NCBI RefSeq assembly: GCF_004919685.1 | Contig: NZ_SMYZ01000001.1 | Location: 1-64,000 of the forward strand | From: Mesorhizobium norvegicum | GTDB taxonomy: Bacteria; Pseudomonadota; Alphaproteobacteria; Rhizobiales; Rhizobiaceae | Reading direction: 5' to 3' | Length of the DNA stretch: 64,000 nt | Shown here: positions 27,234-35,524 of the stretch, in pieces | How positions within the stretch are numbered: the stretch's first letter is position 1 | How the letters are laid out: every line of letters begins with the position of its first letter | The notes under the pieces: generated by a model | Databases searched by the model: none | Told to the model about the DNA's origin: nothing | The model's input: only the letters and a program-made list of their open reading frames with translations | Program-made: the position numbers and the translations under genes

Positions 27234-28156
27234 TGGGATGGCTTCCTTGCAGGTCCGACAGCCGGGTTCCCCGGCAGCGTCGATTTCGAGGGAAACAACC
27301 AGGCGATCGCACCGGTGACGATAGCCGAGCAGAAAATGAACAGGTGCAGCGCCAGCGCCGCCTGCAGGCCGTCCTTCATCGTGATCCCGGAGGTGAGCAG
27401 CGCCGCCGCCGCTCCCGCTTCATAGGTGCCGAAGCCGGCGACGCCCTGCACCGGCAGTATGGCCGCGCCTTCGGCCCCGACGACGCCTGGAAAGGCGGTC
27501 GAAAAGGATGTCCCCAGCAGCATTGCCAGCAACCATCCCTGCACGGCGAGCTTCAGCGACCAGTTGGCGATCGTCCACCACCAGCCGTAGCGCGAGCGCC
27601 CGGTCGCTTCGGTGAACACATCGCGGAGCTTGCCGAGCTTCGCCACGATCTTGCCGCGGCCGGCCCAGTCATGCGGCGCGCGCGCCCAGCGCGGCAGGTA
27701 CCAGGCAGCGGCAATCAAGACGGCCACGCCCGCGATCCTTATCGCTGGATGCAGGCCCGGCCACACCGCCAGGGCCAGCACGCCGACGACGAAGGCGTCC
27801 TGCAGTCTGAACCACAGCAGCGAGGCGCTCGCGCGCAGGATCGGCACGCCGAAGACCTGGCGCAGGAGCAGAGGAAAGGCCGTCTCGCCGCCGCGAAAGG
27901 GCACGACGTTGATCATCGCATTGTGGATCAGAATGACGCGCAGGCAGGCGCCGAAGCGGCCATGCACCTCGTCGCGGAACTCGTCGCAGACGCGCAGTGC
28001 ACGCAAGACATAGGTGACGAAGAACGCGATCGTCGCCACGGCGAAGGTGCCGGGCGGGATGCGGGCGAAGGCGTCGCCGACCATCCGCCAGCGCGAGTCG
28101 CTGGCGAGCCAGGCCAGCAGGGCCAGCGTCACGACTATCGAGATTGCTCTTTTCAA
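27230..28156 (-). CDS. LPG_synthase_TM-family membrane protein, candidate lipid-linked-sugar flippase
   Basis: About 308 residues with eight or so hydrophobic segments and the LPG_synthase_TM/UPF0104 features: ALRVCDEFR, a NxxxPFRGGE block near 85-95 (NVVPFRGGE), and a late PVQGVAGFGTYEAG motif. Its place between GT2 and GT39 genes suggests that it moves the undecaprenyl-phosphate sugar across the membrane; this is inference. It starts with TTG, with GGAG 6 bases upstream. Confidence 0.8.
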   Translation of the reverse strand: MKRAISIVVTLALLAWLASDSRWRMVGDAFARIPPGTFAVATIAFFVTYVLRALRVCDEFRDEVHGRFGACLRVILIHNAMINVVPFRGGETAFPLLLRQVFGVPILRASASLLWFRLQDAFVVGVLALAVWPGLHPAIRIAGVAVLIAAAWYLPRWARAPHDWAGRGKIVAKLGKLRDVFTEATGRSRYGWWWTIANWSLKLAVQGWLLAMLLGTSFSTAFPGVVGAEGAAILPVQGVAGFGTYEAGAAAALLTSGITMKDGLQAALALHLFIFCSAIVTGAIAWLFPSKSTLPGNPAVGPARKPSQ

Positions 28157-28341
28157 CCAATTCTCCGCCGGTTTCCACCGCCGAGTTCAAGTGGCAGCAT
28201 CGCGTGGTGCCCGAATATCCCTAGCGCCATCCGGGATCGGTTCGCCTGGCCCATCGCGTTGCCGGCCTTCAGCAGGCGAATGCGGGGCCGCTGAACCGTC
28301 GGGACCTGTCCAAGGCCCACAGCCCCAGACTGTCGCGGTTC

Positions 28342-29970
28342 TCATGGACGGCTGATCCTATAGACCAGCAAATCATCCGAATCCACAAGCTTGGTTCCGG
28401 TCTTGTCCAGATAGTCGATGACCCCGTCATGATGCTCGACGAACAGCCGGTCCTGCTTGTCGGCGGCGTTCTTGGTCGTGCCGAACAGGTCTGCGCCTTG
28501 CGCGCGCAGTTCCTCGAGCTGCGCGATCGCGGTGGCGTCGTCCGCGACGAATTTCGACCATTCGACATCGCCGCCGCCAGGCGGGAACACCCAGCCACGC
28601 GCCCTGCTGTAGTAGACGGCGACGGGATCGCCGACCTCGGGCGCGATGGCGACGACGAGGTCGCCCGGTTGCGCCAACCGCGCCAGTTCCTCGCCAAGCA
28701 GCTTGCCGTTCATGGCGATCGGCGTCTTCATTGTCCTGACGAGGGGAAAGGTTGACCAGACGAGCGTGACGGCCGCGATGCAGATCGCGCGCAACACGAC
28801 CGCCGGCGACAGAACGGTTCCCGATGCAAGCGTTGCCAGGAGAAGCGCGCCGCGGCCGCAGAACATCGCGAACGGCACATGGAAGATGTGGTAGTTCCAG
28901 GGATTGCTGGTGATCTCGCGCGCCGCCGCCAGATAGACGACCATGGCCGCAGCCAGCCAAACATAGGGGATTGCCGAAAGGGTGCGTTGCTTCGGGTCTT
29001 CGACGGGTCTGGGCGGCAGCCAGAAGCCGACCGCGATCAGCACCATGAGCGGGTAGCCGTAGAACCACCAGATTGAAGTGTTCCATACGGATTTGAAGTA
29101 GAAGCTGTTCCTGAAGAATGTCCAGAAACCGGAATCCCAGATATAGCCGCTGCCCGCGACATGAAACGGCGGATAGCTGCGGCCGAGATAGATGGCCCAG
29201 CTGAAATAGGCGCCGATGATGGCCAGGCTCAAAAGCCCCGACAGGAAGACCTTGGCCGCCTGCTTTCGCTTCTTCTCCAGGATCCAGCAGACCATCAGGT
29301 AGAAGATGACGGCGCCTGCGGCGAGGCCCGGCGGCTTTGCCAGCACACCGAGCGAGAAGCTGACCGTGGCGAGCGGCAAGAGCCAGCCGCTGCTGCCGGC
29401 CCAGTATTTCGCGAACAGCCAGACGCCGAGCGTCACCAGGGCCAGCATCGAGGGATCGGGAAGAAACGAGCTGTCGATCATGATCGTCGCCGGCATCAGC
29501 GCGTAGGCGAGCGCCGCGGCATGGGCGTGGGTCTCGTCCCAGCATAGCGCCGTTAGTCTGTGCAGCGAAAACACCGTCACCAGGCCAAAGAAGGCCGCAA
29601 CCATGCGGCCGAACCAGTCGTGCCAGCCGAAGAGTTGGTAGAGCAGGGCGGTCAGATAGCTAACGATCTGGAACTCGCGGCCCTGATAACTTGGCCCGGG
29701 CCCAGTCCAGCTGACCTCCGGGAAGAAGATGTTCCAGCTGCGCTGCTGGAAATTGTCGGCCATCATTGCGGTGCTTGTTTCGCGCCAGCTGAAGGCATCG
29801 ACGAGCGGCAAGGTGATGTTGTGGAACCTGAACACGACCGCAATGAACAGGATCCCCAGCAGGATCGCCGTGTTGGGGCTCAGGTAGTTGCGAGCAGCCA
29901 TGTCCCGGTCGGTCGACTGCTGCAGGTATTGCCGACCTTCGGCCTGATTCAATTCCGGGTCGTCCGTCAT
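28342..29970 (-). CDS. GT39/ArnT-like integral membrane glycosyltransferase
   Basis: A 542-residue multi-pass protein. After the first helix comes the acidic loop PLVDAFSWRETSTA, typical of the catalytic Asp/Glu of GT39/GT83 (PMT/ArnT) enzymes, and then GREFQIVSYLTALLY. About ten further hydrophobic segments follow, with a soluble C-terminal domain of about 130 residues. Such enzymes transfer a sugar from undecaprenyl phosphate to lipid A, a glycan or a protein on the periplasmic side. It leads the minus-strand operon to the candidate flippase (185-base gap) and the GT2 gene. Confidence 0.86.
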   Translation of the reverse strand: MTDDPELNQAEGRQYLQQSTDRDMAARNYLSPNTAILLGILFIAVVFRFHNITLPLVDAFSWRETSTAMMADNFQQRSWNIFFPEVSWTGPGPSYQGREFQIVSYLTALLYQLFGWHDWFGRMVAAFFGLVTVFSLHRLTALCWDETHAHAAALAYALMPATIMIDSSFLPDPSMLALVTLGVWLFAKYWAGSSGWLLPLATVSFSLGVLAKPPGLAAGAVIFYLMVCWILEKKRKQAAKVFLSGLLSLAIIGAYFSWAIYLGRSYPPFHVAGSGYIWDSGFWTFFRNSFYFKSVWNTSIWWFYGYPLMVLIAVGFWLPPRPVEDPKQRTLSAIPYVWLAAAMVVYLAAAREITSNPWNYHIFHVPFAMFCGRGALLLATLASGTVLSPAVVLRAICIAAVTLVWSTFPLVRTMKTPIAMNGKLLGEELARLAQPGDLVVAIAPEVGDPVAVYYSRARGWVFPPGGGDVEWSKFVADDATAIAQLEELRAQGADLFGTTKNAADKQDRLFVEHHDGVIDYLDKTGTKLVDSDDLLVYRISRP

Positions 29971-30198
29971 TTGAAACCGCGTCCCCCCTGACGCCTGCAG
30001 ATGTTGCTTTGCGCGCGATTGTCAGAGATGCACGAGTATACGGCGCAATCCTTAATTTTGACGACTGCGGACTGCGCGCGGATCTCGAATAGTTGTTGTC
30101 CTCTCCCTTCGCACAGGTTGACATTGCCATTCTAGCGACTGTTAAATAGTTGGCACGGCTGTCAGAGCGCTGATAGCGCTGCCTTGGGCCAAACAGAG

Positions 30199-30807
30199 AT
30201 GTCAACGCCAATTGTACCGACAGGTCTGAACAGATCGCCGCCGTTTGGTGTTGACTGTTGGGGACGCAAGGAACGCGGTCGGGCCGCAAGTTGCACGCAA
30301 TTTATGTTTCTCCTGGCCCTCTGCGGCCAGATGGCGCTTTCGGGAACGGCGCACGCCGCTGCCGCCAAAGACAGTGGGCCTGTGGAAGCAGTTGCCGCCA
30401 CTGTTCCGACTGCCTACGAGCTGTCGCTTCTTTACGCCGACCGCACATGGGTATGGAAAAACGGAGCGGCCTATTTCGCACAGGGCAATCGACGCCTCGA
30501 GGCCTGGACGTCCGGGCAGGACACGGCATCTTTCGCTGCGGGCAGATGGCTGGTGACCAGTAACGGCAAGATGTGCATGGAGCTCGCCTGGCGGTCGAAG
30601 GGCTACACCGGCAAGCAAAATCGCACCTGCTACAGCCACCGGATCCAGGGCGGGAACATCGAGAAACGCAAGGATCCGGATGGGGAATGGTACAGTTTCA
30701 AGCGATCTCCCGAGGATATTGCCGACGAATACCGGAAATTCGAAGCAGGCAACACAAAGGGCGTGCAGTTCGAAGAGGCCCGCAAGCTGGTCGATTCCAA
30801 GAATTAG
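30199..30807 (+). CDS. DUF995 secreted protein (paralogue 2)
   Basis: About 202 residues. It has a long polar N-terminus, a signal-like hydrophobic stretch (MFLLALCGQMALSGTAHA, about residues 36-53), then a DUF995-type domain with TWVWKNGAAYF, NRRLEAWT, KMCMELAW…RTCYSHR and PDGEWYSFKRS. These blocks align with paralogue 1 at 21021-21539. The start is uncertain: an ATG at 30304 would give a textbook signal peptide, and TTG at 30184 is also open. It is divergent from the GT39 gene. Confidence 0.78.
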   Translation: MSTPIVPTGLNRSPPFGVDCWGRKERGRAASCTQFMFLLALCGQMALSGTAHAAAAKDSGPVEAVAATVPTAYELSLLYADRTWVWKNGAAYFAQGNRRLEAWTSGQDTASFAAGRWLVTSNGKMCMELAWRSKGYTGKQNRTCYSHRIQGGNIEKRKDPDGEWYSFKRSPEDIADEYRKFEAGNTKGVQFEEARKLVDSKN

Positions 30808-31282
30808 GTCGTATTTCAGCCGCGCTGGGACACGACCTACTGGCCCCGTAGGCCCCGTCTTCGTTGCTGATGGTATCGTTCAGCATGGTCGCATGAGCCA
30901 TGACGCAGCCAATGATTTTCGCGATCCCGCTCCCGACCCCAATCCTGACGGGTTGAACAAACCACCCAAATCCGTTCCTGTTTTGAGAGCAGGCTGCTCT
31001 TGCCGGGCGCCTGTCAAGGAACTGGCGAATCGCTTATGGTGAGGCGTCAAGCGGTTCGGCTGGAGCGGTCGGCGCGCCGATCGCTGATTGATCGCATTCA
31101 ATTCTATCTGACAGAACGACGAGACGATGGGCCTACCATAGGGTTTTCATGAAATTTAATAATTAGTGATATCTAATGTTTCTGCGTGATGTGCGAGTGG
31201 TTGCTCATGCGGCGTGGAAGCGACGAAGGCATAGTATGTCGTGACGCGCCCTTGGCTTATACTTGATAACAAGGGACACATG
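30808..31282. other. Gap between DUF995 paralogue 2 and lipoprotein 2
   Basis: In 475 bases no credible gene is seen. The 3' third (about 31145-31282) is the lipoprotein leader, similar to that of lipoprotein 1, with AAGGG 7 bases before the ATG at 31283. The middle part shows nothing recognisable. Confidence 0.4.
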
Positions 31283-31714
31283 ATGAACAATTCCGGGATG
31301 GGTGCATTTCGCCCAAGCAAAAATATCGTATCTATTAAAAATACCGTATCTATTGTTGCGGCTGTCGCCATGATCTCTGTGGTTGCAGGTTGTCAGGGTA
31401 TGGACGCGACCGAAACCAATTCGGTTCTCATCAAGCCTGTGGTCCACGCGGTCCACAGCCAGCAGCCGGTCCAAGCCGGATTCTTCGTGCGTTCGCTCAG
31501 AGCCGAGCCGACGATCCAGATGACCAGCACAGTGCGAACGACTGAAAGAGATTACGCCTTTGCACCGCCGCAGCGGATCAACGTCCGCGCGCCGGCGCCG
31601 GTGAACGTCTCTTTCAATCCGGGGGATGGCGGCACGTCCTTGGGCGCTTCGCCCTTTGTCTGCAGCCCTAGCGGGTTTGGCCAGCGCGCGAGCTGCCACC
31701 CCCGTTATCTCTGA
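31283..31714 (+). CDS. Small lipoprotein (paralogue 2)
   Basis: About 143 residues. A lipoprotein signal ends in ISVVAGC, followed by QGMDATET, a QMTSTVRTTERDYAF block, PAPVNVSFNPGDGG and the C-terminal [12 protein letters not shown]. The shared blocks make it a clear paralogue of 25392-25799. Two adjacent ATGs (31280 and 31283) are possible; AAGGG spacing favours the second. The last 47 bases overlap the 3' end of the convergent epimerase gene. Confidence 0.75.
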   Translation: MNNSGMGAFRPSKNIVSIKNTVSIVAAVAMISVVAGCQGMDATETNSVLIKPVVHAVHSQQPVQAGFFVRSLRAEPTIQMTSTVRTTERDYAFAPPQRINVRAPAPVNVSFNPGDGGTSLGASPFVCSPSGFGQRASCHPRYL

Positions 31715-32747
31715 TCTGTCGAGCGGCGATGGATGCTGCCGCCTCGGTTGGCGGCAGTTTCATTGGTTTCGTCTTCAGCCCAAAAAACGGGGCAGCCGTC
31801 CTGACGATCGTGTCGATGTCGGAAAGCTCCGGCACGAAGCCAAGCTGTTCGCGTGCGCTTCCCGGATCGGCGTAGAGCTCTGCCGGATCTCCCGGGCGCC
31901 GGCTCCTGAAGACGGCCGGAACCGATCTTGACGTCATTCGGGCGACCGCCTGGACAATCTCCTTGATGGACACGCCTCGCCCGGTGCCGAGGTTGACCGC
32001 AAGGCTTTGTCCGCCGCCCTCGAGATGCATGAGGGCTTTCAGATGGGCGCGGGCCAGATCGCTGACATGGATGTAGTCGCGTACGCAGGTGCCGTCCGAC
32101 GTATCGTAATCCGTGCCGAAAACCTCGATCTCGTCGATGATGCCTGATGCGGCCATGAGCACTCTGGGAACCAGATGCGTCTCCGGCGAATGCCACTCGC
32201 CAAGCTCACCGTCGGGATCGGCGCCGCAGGCGTTGAAATAGCGCAGGATGGCGAATTTCATTCCGTACGCGGACGCATAGTCGCCGATGATCTGTTCGCC
32301 CATCAGCTTGGTGCGCCCGTAAGGGCTGATCGGATTTTGCGCGGAGGTCTCGCGAACGGGCAACGCTTCCGGCACGCCGTAGGTTGCGCAGCTGCTGGAG
32401 AAGATGATGTTCTCGATGGAACAAGCGCGCGCGGCATCGAGCACCGCGATGGTGCCTGTTACATTGGTCGAATAGTATTCGGCCGGCTCGCAAACGGACT
32501 CGCCGACATAGGCCAGCGCCGCAAAGTGGATCACTGCCGTTGGCCGGTACGTTTCCATCGCTCCCCGTAGCGCATCCCGATCCCGGATATCGCCGACGAC
32601 AAGCGGACCCCAGGCAACGGACTTCGCGTTGCCGCGGCTCAGATTGTCGAAGACCACAGGCATATAACCGGCCGCGGCCAGCAGCTTGCAGGTGTGGCTG
32701 CCGATGAAGCCGGCCCCACCCGTCACCAGGATTGCCGGCCGGGTCAT
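31668..32747 (-). CDS. GalE-like UDP-sugar 4-epimerase (UDP-glucose or UDP-xylose)
   Basis: A 359-residue extended SDR. The NAD motif [10 protein letters not shown] starts at about residue 9, the catalytic SSSCATYG and YGRTK follow, then [13 protein letters not shown] and [10 protein letters not shown]. General type: UDP-glucose/galactose 4-epimerase (GalE/ExoB). Because it overlaps the UDP-xylose synthase gene by 4 bases (ATGA), UDP-xylose/UDP-arabinose interconversion is a real alternative; adjacent uxs-uxe genes of this kind are known in Sinorhizobium. Sequence alone does not separate these. About 20 extra residues extend the C-terminus. Confidence 0.85.
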   Translation of the reverse strand: MTRPAILVTGGAGFIGSHTCKLLAAAGYMPVVFDNLSRGNAKSVAWGPLVVGDIRDRDALRGAMETYRPTAVIHFAALAYVGESVCEPAEYYSTNVTGTIAVLDAARACSIENIIFSSSCATYGVPEALPVRETSAQNPISPYGRTKLMGEQIIGDYASAYGMKFAILRYFNACGADPDGELGEWHSPETHLVPRVLMAASGIIDEIEVFGTDYDTSDGTCVRDYIHVSDLARAHLKALMHLEGGGQSLAVNLGTGRGVSIKEIVQAVARMTSRSVPAVFRSRRPGDPAELYADPGSAREQLGFVPELSDIDTIVRTAAPFFGLKTKPMKLPPTEAAASIAARQIRDNGGGSSRAGQTR

Positions 32748-33784
32748 GAAGCGGCTGCCCCTTTGGCTATCTGACTTCCGTAGAGCAAGGTGTCAAAATA
32801 CTCGACGGTACGCGCGAGCCCCTGGCTCAGGCTGATTTTCGGCTCCCAGCCGAGATTGGCCCTGGCAAAGGAGATGTCCGGCTTGCGCTGTCTGGGGTCG
32901 TCGACCGGCAGCGGCCGATGCACGATCTTCGATCGGGCGTTGGTGTAATCGACGACCAGCGTCGCCAGTTCCATGATGGTGAATTCGGCAGGGTTGCCGA
33001 GGTTGACCGGGTGCGCGGGCGCGCTCGGCGCGTTCATCAGCCGGATAAATCCCTCGATCAGGTCGTCGGCATAGCAGAAGGAGCGCGTCTGCAGGCCGCT
33101 CCCATAGACGGTCAGGTCTTTGCCGCGCAACGCTTGGACAATGAAGTTCGAAACCACGCGCCCGTCATCGGGCTGCATGCGGCGGCCGTAGGTGTTGAAA
33201 ATACGGGCGACGCGGATATCGAGGCCATAGGTTCTCGAATAGTCGAAGAACAGCGTTTCGGCCGAGCGCTTGCCCTCATCGTAGCAGGACCGCGGTCCGT
33301 GCGTATTGACGTTGCCGAAGTAGCTCTCGGGCTGTGGGTGCACGAAGGGGTCGCCATAGACTTCGGACGTCGAGGCCTGGAATATCTTGGCCTTGTTCTG
33401 TCGCGCGAGCTCCAGAAGGTTCAGCGAACCAAGCACGCTTGTCTTGAAGGTATGGATCGGGTCTGCCTGGTAGTGCGGCGGAGAGGCTGGGCAGGCAAGA
33501 TTGTAGATCTCATCGCACTGAAGGCCCGAAGGCAGTGCATCGACGATATCGTGCTCGATGCACGTGAATCTCGGATTACGCAGAAGGGTATTGAGATTGT
33601 ATCTCTTGCCGGTGTGGAAATTGTCGAGCGCGACGACGTCGTATCCGTCCCGCAAAAGACGTTCGCACAGATGCGATCCTAAAAATCCCGCACCTCCGGC
33701 GACCAGGGCGCGGCTTCGGCTTTGGTTCACGCCCCTTTGACTGTTCCCGGATTCCAGCTTCAGAACCTTGACAATCTTACCCAT
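32744..33784 (-). CDS. UDP-glucuronate decarboxylase (UDP-xylose synthase)
   Basis: About 346 residues of the UXS family: [15 protein letters not shown] (NAD site), [23 protein letters not shown] (the UXS hallmark), [10 protein letters not shown], the catalytic YDEGKR, and [10 protein letters not shown]. It oxidises and decarboxylates UDP-glucuronate to UDP-xylose. The ATG at 33784 has GAGG about 5 bases upstream and is preferred over an in-frame ATG at 33892. It is the first gene of the pair with the 4-epimerase. Confidence 0.92.
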   Translation of the reverse strand: MGKIVKVLKLESGNSQRGVNQSRSRALVAGGAGFLGSHLCERLLRDGYDVVALDNFHTGKRYNLNTLLRNPRFTCIEHDIVDALPSGLQCDEIYNLACPASPPHYQADPIHTFKTSVLGSLNLLELARQNKAKIFQASTSEVYGDPFVHPQPESYFGNVNTHGPRSCYDEGKRSAETLFFDYSRTYGLDIRVARIFNTYGRRMQPDDGRVVSNFIVQALRGKDLTVYGSGLQTRSFCYADDLIEGFIRLMNAPSAPAHPVNLGNPAEFTIMELATLVVDYTNARSKIVHRPLPVDDPRQRKPDISFARANLGWEPKISLSQGLARTVEYFDTLLYGSQIAKGAAAS

Positions 33785-34047
33785 GCTTTCCTCGCACGCA
33801 CCGCACACGCTACCGTCGGGCCGGGGCAAAGCATTGCCCGGCCACGTCCTTAAGAACGTGGCAAACCTCCGCATCTGCGGAATCGCCATCACTGATGTGC
33901 GTTAATTGTTCTCTGGGTTCGCGGAGCTGGTGCTACGACACGACCTATGTGTTGCCGTTCAGCATTTTCTGCGCCCCGAAACCGCGATCACACGCCTAGT
34001 GCCATCATCGTCGATTGCTCGCCCAAATTGCACATCCCAACACATCG

Positions 34048-34119
34048 AAAATATACCTGTGGAAATCATAGTCAACTAAATTAGCAATTCCTTAATCATA
34101 TCCGTTTGCGAATGGTTAA
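34048..34119 (-). promoter_or_regulatory. Promoter and upstream dyad for the UDP-xylose gene pair (site S2)
   Basis: On the minus strand: TTAACCAT (34119-34112), 12 bases, ATGATTAA (34099-34092), 16 bases, TTGACT (34075-34070), 16 bases, TATTTT (34053-34048). The dyad matches that of site S1 in 15 of 16 half-site positions and has the same spacing. Transcription would start near 34040 and give a leader of about 255 bases before the uxs gene. Confidence 0.65.
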
Positions 34120-34856
34120 TCATGAGGCTGGCATCCGCTTCCCGAGGCTGAATGATGGTGTCCAAGGGGCGATCCTCGTTGTGAATCAGCGTATTGGCTC
34201 CGCCGCTGGGAACATACAGCCGGACGCGTCTAGCTGTTCTTAAGGCAGAATCAAAGCTTGGCAGCGAGGAGCGCCAAGAATGAGCCGCGTGGCGCAATTC
34301 AGGGTGCAACCCGGGAAATATTCAGGTGAAAGATGAAACTTTCCGGTCTTGGTGATGGTAAAACTTTCAGAGCGCAGTGAGATTGTTGCCAAAAATCGCT
34401 CGGGTTGCAAATGTAAACGTCAGGATGTGAATATTTATCCGAAATGGATTGAACGATAGAAGCCGGATCGCAGCTGATTATAAAAGGAAAAGAGCCAATG
34501 GCCTAAGATTTGTAAAATTCTGCTCACAAGGACGAATTCGAATTTCAACTTCTTTTGATGCTGCTGTTCATGATCTTTTCGCACACCAAGATCTCTCATT
34601 CGCAAGGCGCGCGTCCGTGGTACCATTTCGTTGGAAAGCGCATGCGCGCGTCTATTCCACAGTGGAATACCGGTCATTTTAGCAATGGCTTTTGAGCGCA
34701 TAGGTAGAACCTTGTCTGCATCGTTGCGCGGCCGCGCCGCCAACCGGCTTGCTGCCGCACCCCTGATCCACCTCCTGAATGGCTGCAGCAACTGGCCATC
34801 GCCTTTTGACCGTCGGGGCGCTATTGGCAAGGTCACGATATCCTGTGGTGATGTGA
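34120..34856. other. AT-rich gap without a recognisable gene
   Basis: About 740 bases. Short open frames exist but none has a credible start, composition or known motif. The part from about 34320 to 34690 is visibly richer in A and T than the surroundings. This may mark older inserted DNA or a silenced control region. I see no repeat or intact mobile gene. Confidence 0.4.
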
Positions 34857-35462
34857 ATGCGCTTTCTGTTTGTCCTGATCCTGCTTGCCGGCGCCGGGGT
34901 CGGTGTCATCTATCCCTGGGCGATGAGCAATTTCTCCGGCCAAGAGATCGGCACCTGGCGGGTCTACGAGCAGGGTCGCTTCAAGCCGCTGACGGTGCCG
35001 CTCGCCGCCCGCGACGCGCCGGTGCGGGTGCTGGTCGACCTGACCGCGAGAGCCGAGCGCATCGTCTCGCAGCAGCGCACCGTGCTGACGCTGACCGCCG
35101 CCAGCAATGGCCGCACGGTGCTCGCCTCGACGCTCCAGTTCAACCACTCCGACAACCCGCGCCAGGCCAGCCCGCAGCTGCCCGACAAGATCTTTCGCGA
35201 CGCCGCCGGTGTGATCGCGACCGTCAGCCCAGGTCCCTATATCTTCACCGTCGGACCGGGTGATGCCGACGACATACCGATGCGGGCGGTCGATCTCATC
35301 CTGCGCTCCGGTGTCGGCGAGATCGACAGCCGCGCGCGGCCGGTCGGCTTCTCGCTGATGGCGATCGGCTTGATCGGGTTTTTGCTGACCCTGCGCTCTG
35401 GCCGCGGCCGGCCGGAAAATCCGAACTCGCAGCCGCCACCGCCGCGATGGGGCAGGGGCTGA
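34857..35462 (+). CDS. Hypothetical protein with terminal membrane anchors
   Basis: A 201-residue protein of unrecognised family. A hydrophobic N-terminus (MRFLFVLILLAGAGVGVIYPWA) and a second hydrophobic stretch (FSLMAIGLIGFLLTL, about 165-180) bracket a beta-rich extracytoplasmic part of about 130 residues. A short proline-rich cytoplasmic tail follows. Codon use is GC-rich and typical of the neighbourhood. Repeat copy C begins on the last base of its stop codon. Confidence 0.65.
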   Translation: MRFLFVLILLAGAGVGVIYPWAMSNFSGQEIGTWRVYEQGRFKPLTVPLAARDAPVRVLVDLTARAERIVSQQRTVLTLTAASNGRTVLASTLQFNHSDNPRQASPQLPDKIFRDAAGVIATVSPGPYIFTVGPGDADDIPMRAVDLILRSGVGEIDSRARPVGFSLMAIGLIGFLLTLRSGRGRPENPNSQPPPPRWGRG

Positions 35463-35510
35463 TGCATGTCGCCCAAAAGTGTGCAGCGGTTTCGGGACAA
35501 CGACATGCAT
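35462..35510. repeat. Intergenic palindromic repeat, copy C (single-hairpin form)
   Basis: ATGCATGTCG (35462-35471) pairs with CGACATGCAT (35501-35510), a perfect 10-bp outer stem. The inner CCCAAAA half pairs imperfectly with TTTCGGG. The second hairpin seen in copies A and B is missing. It overlaps the preceding stop codon by one base and ends 14 bases before rlmJ. Confidence 0.85.
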
Positions 35511-35524
35511 AACGGCAGCGAACC

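Noticed and set aside
26001..27425. A 474-codon open frame on the plus strand
   Set aside because: It is antisense to the epimerase remnant and the GT2 gene. The minus strand carries the recognisable motifs.
34435..34836. A 133-codon frame in the AT-rich gap
   Set aside because: No ribosome site, no motif, and a composition unlike real genes in the window.
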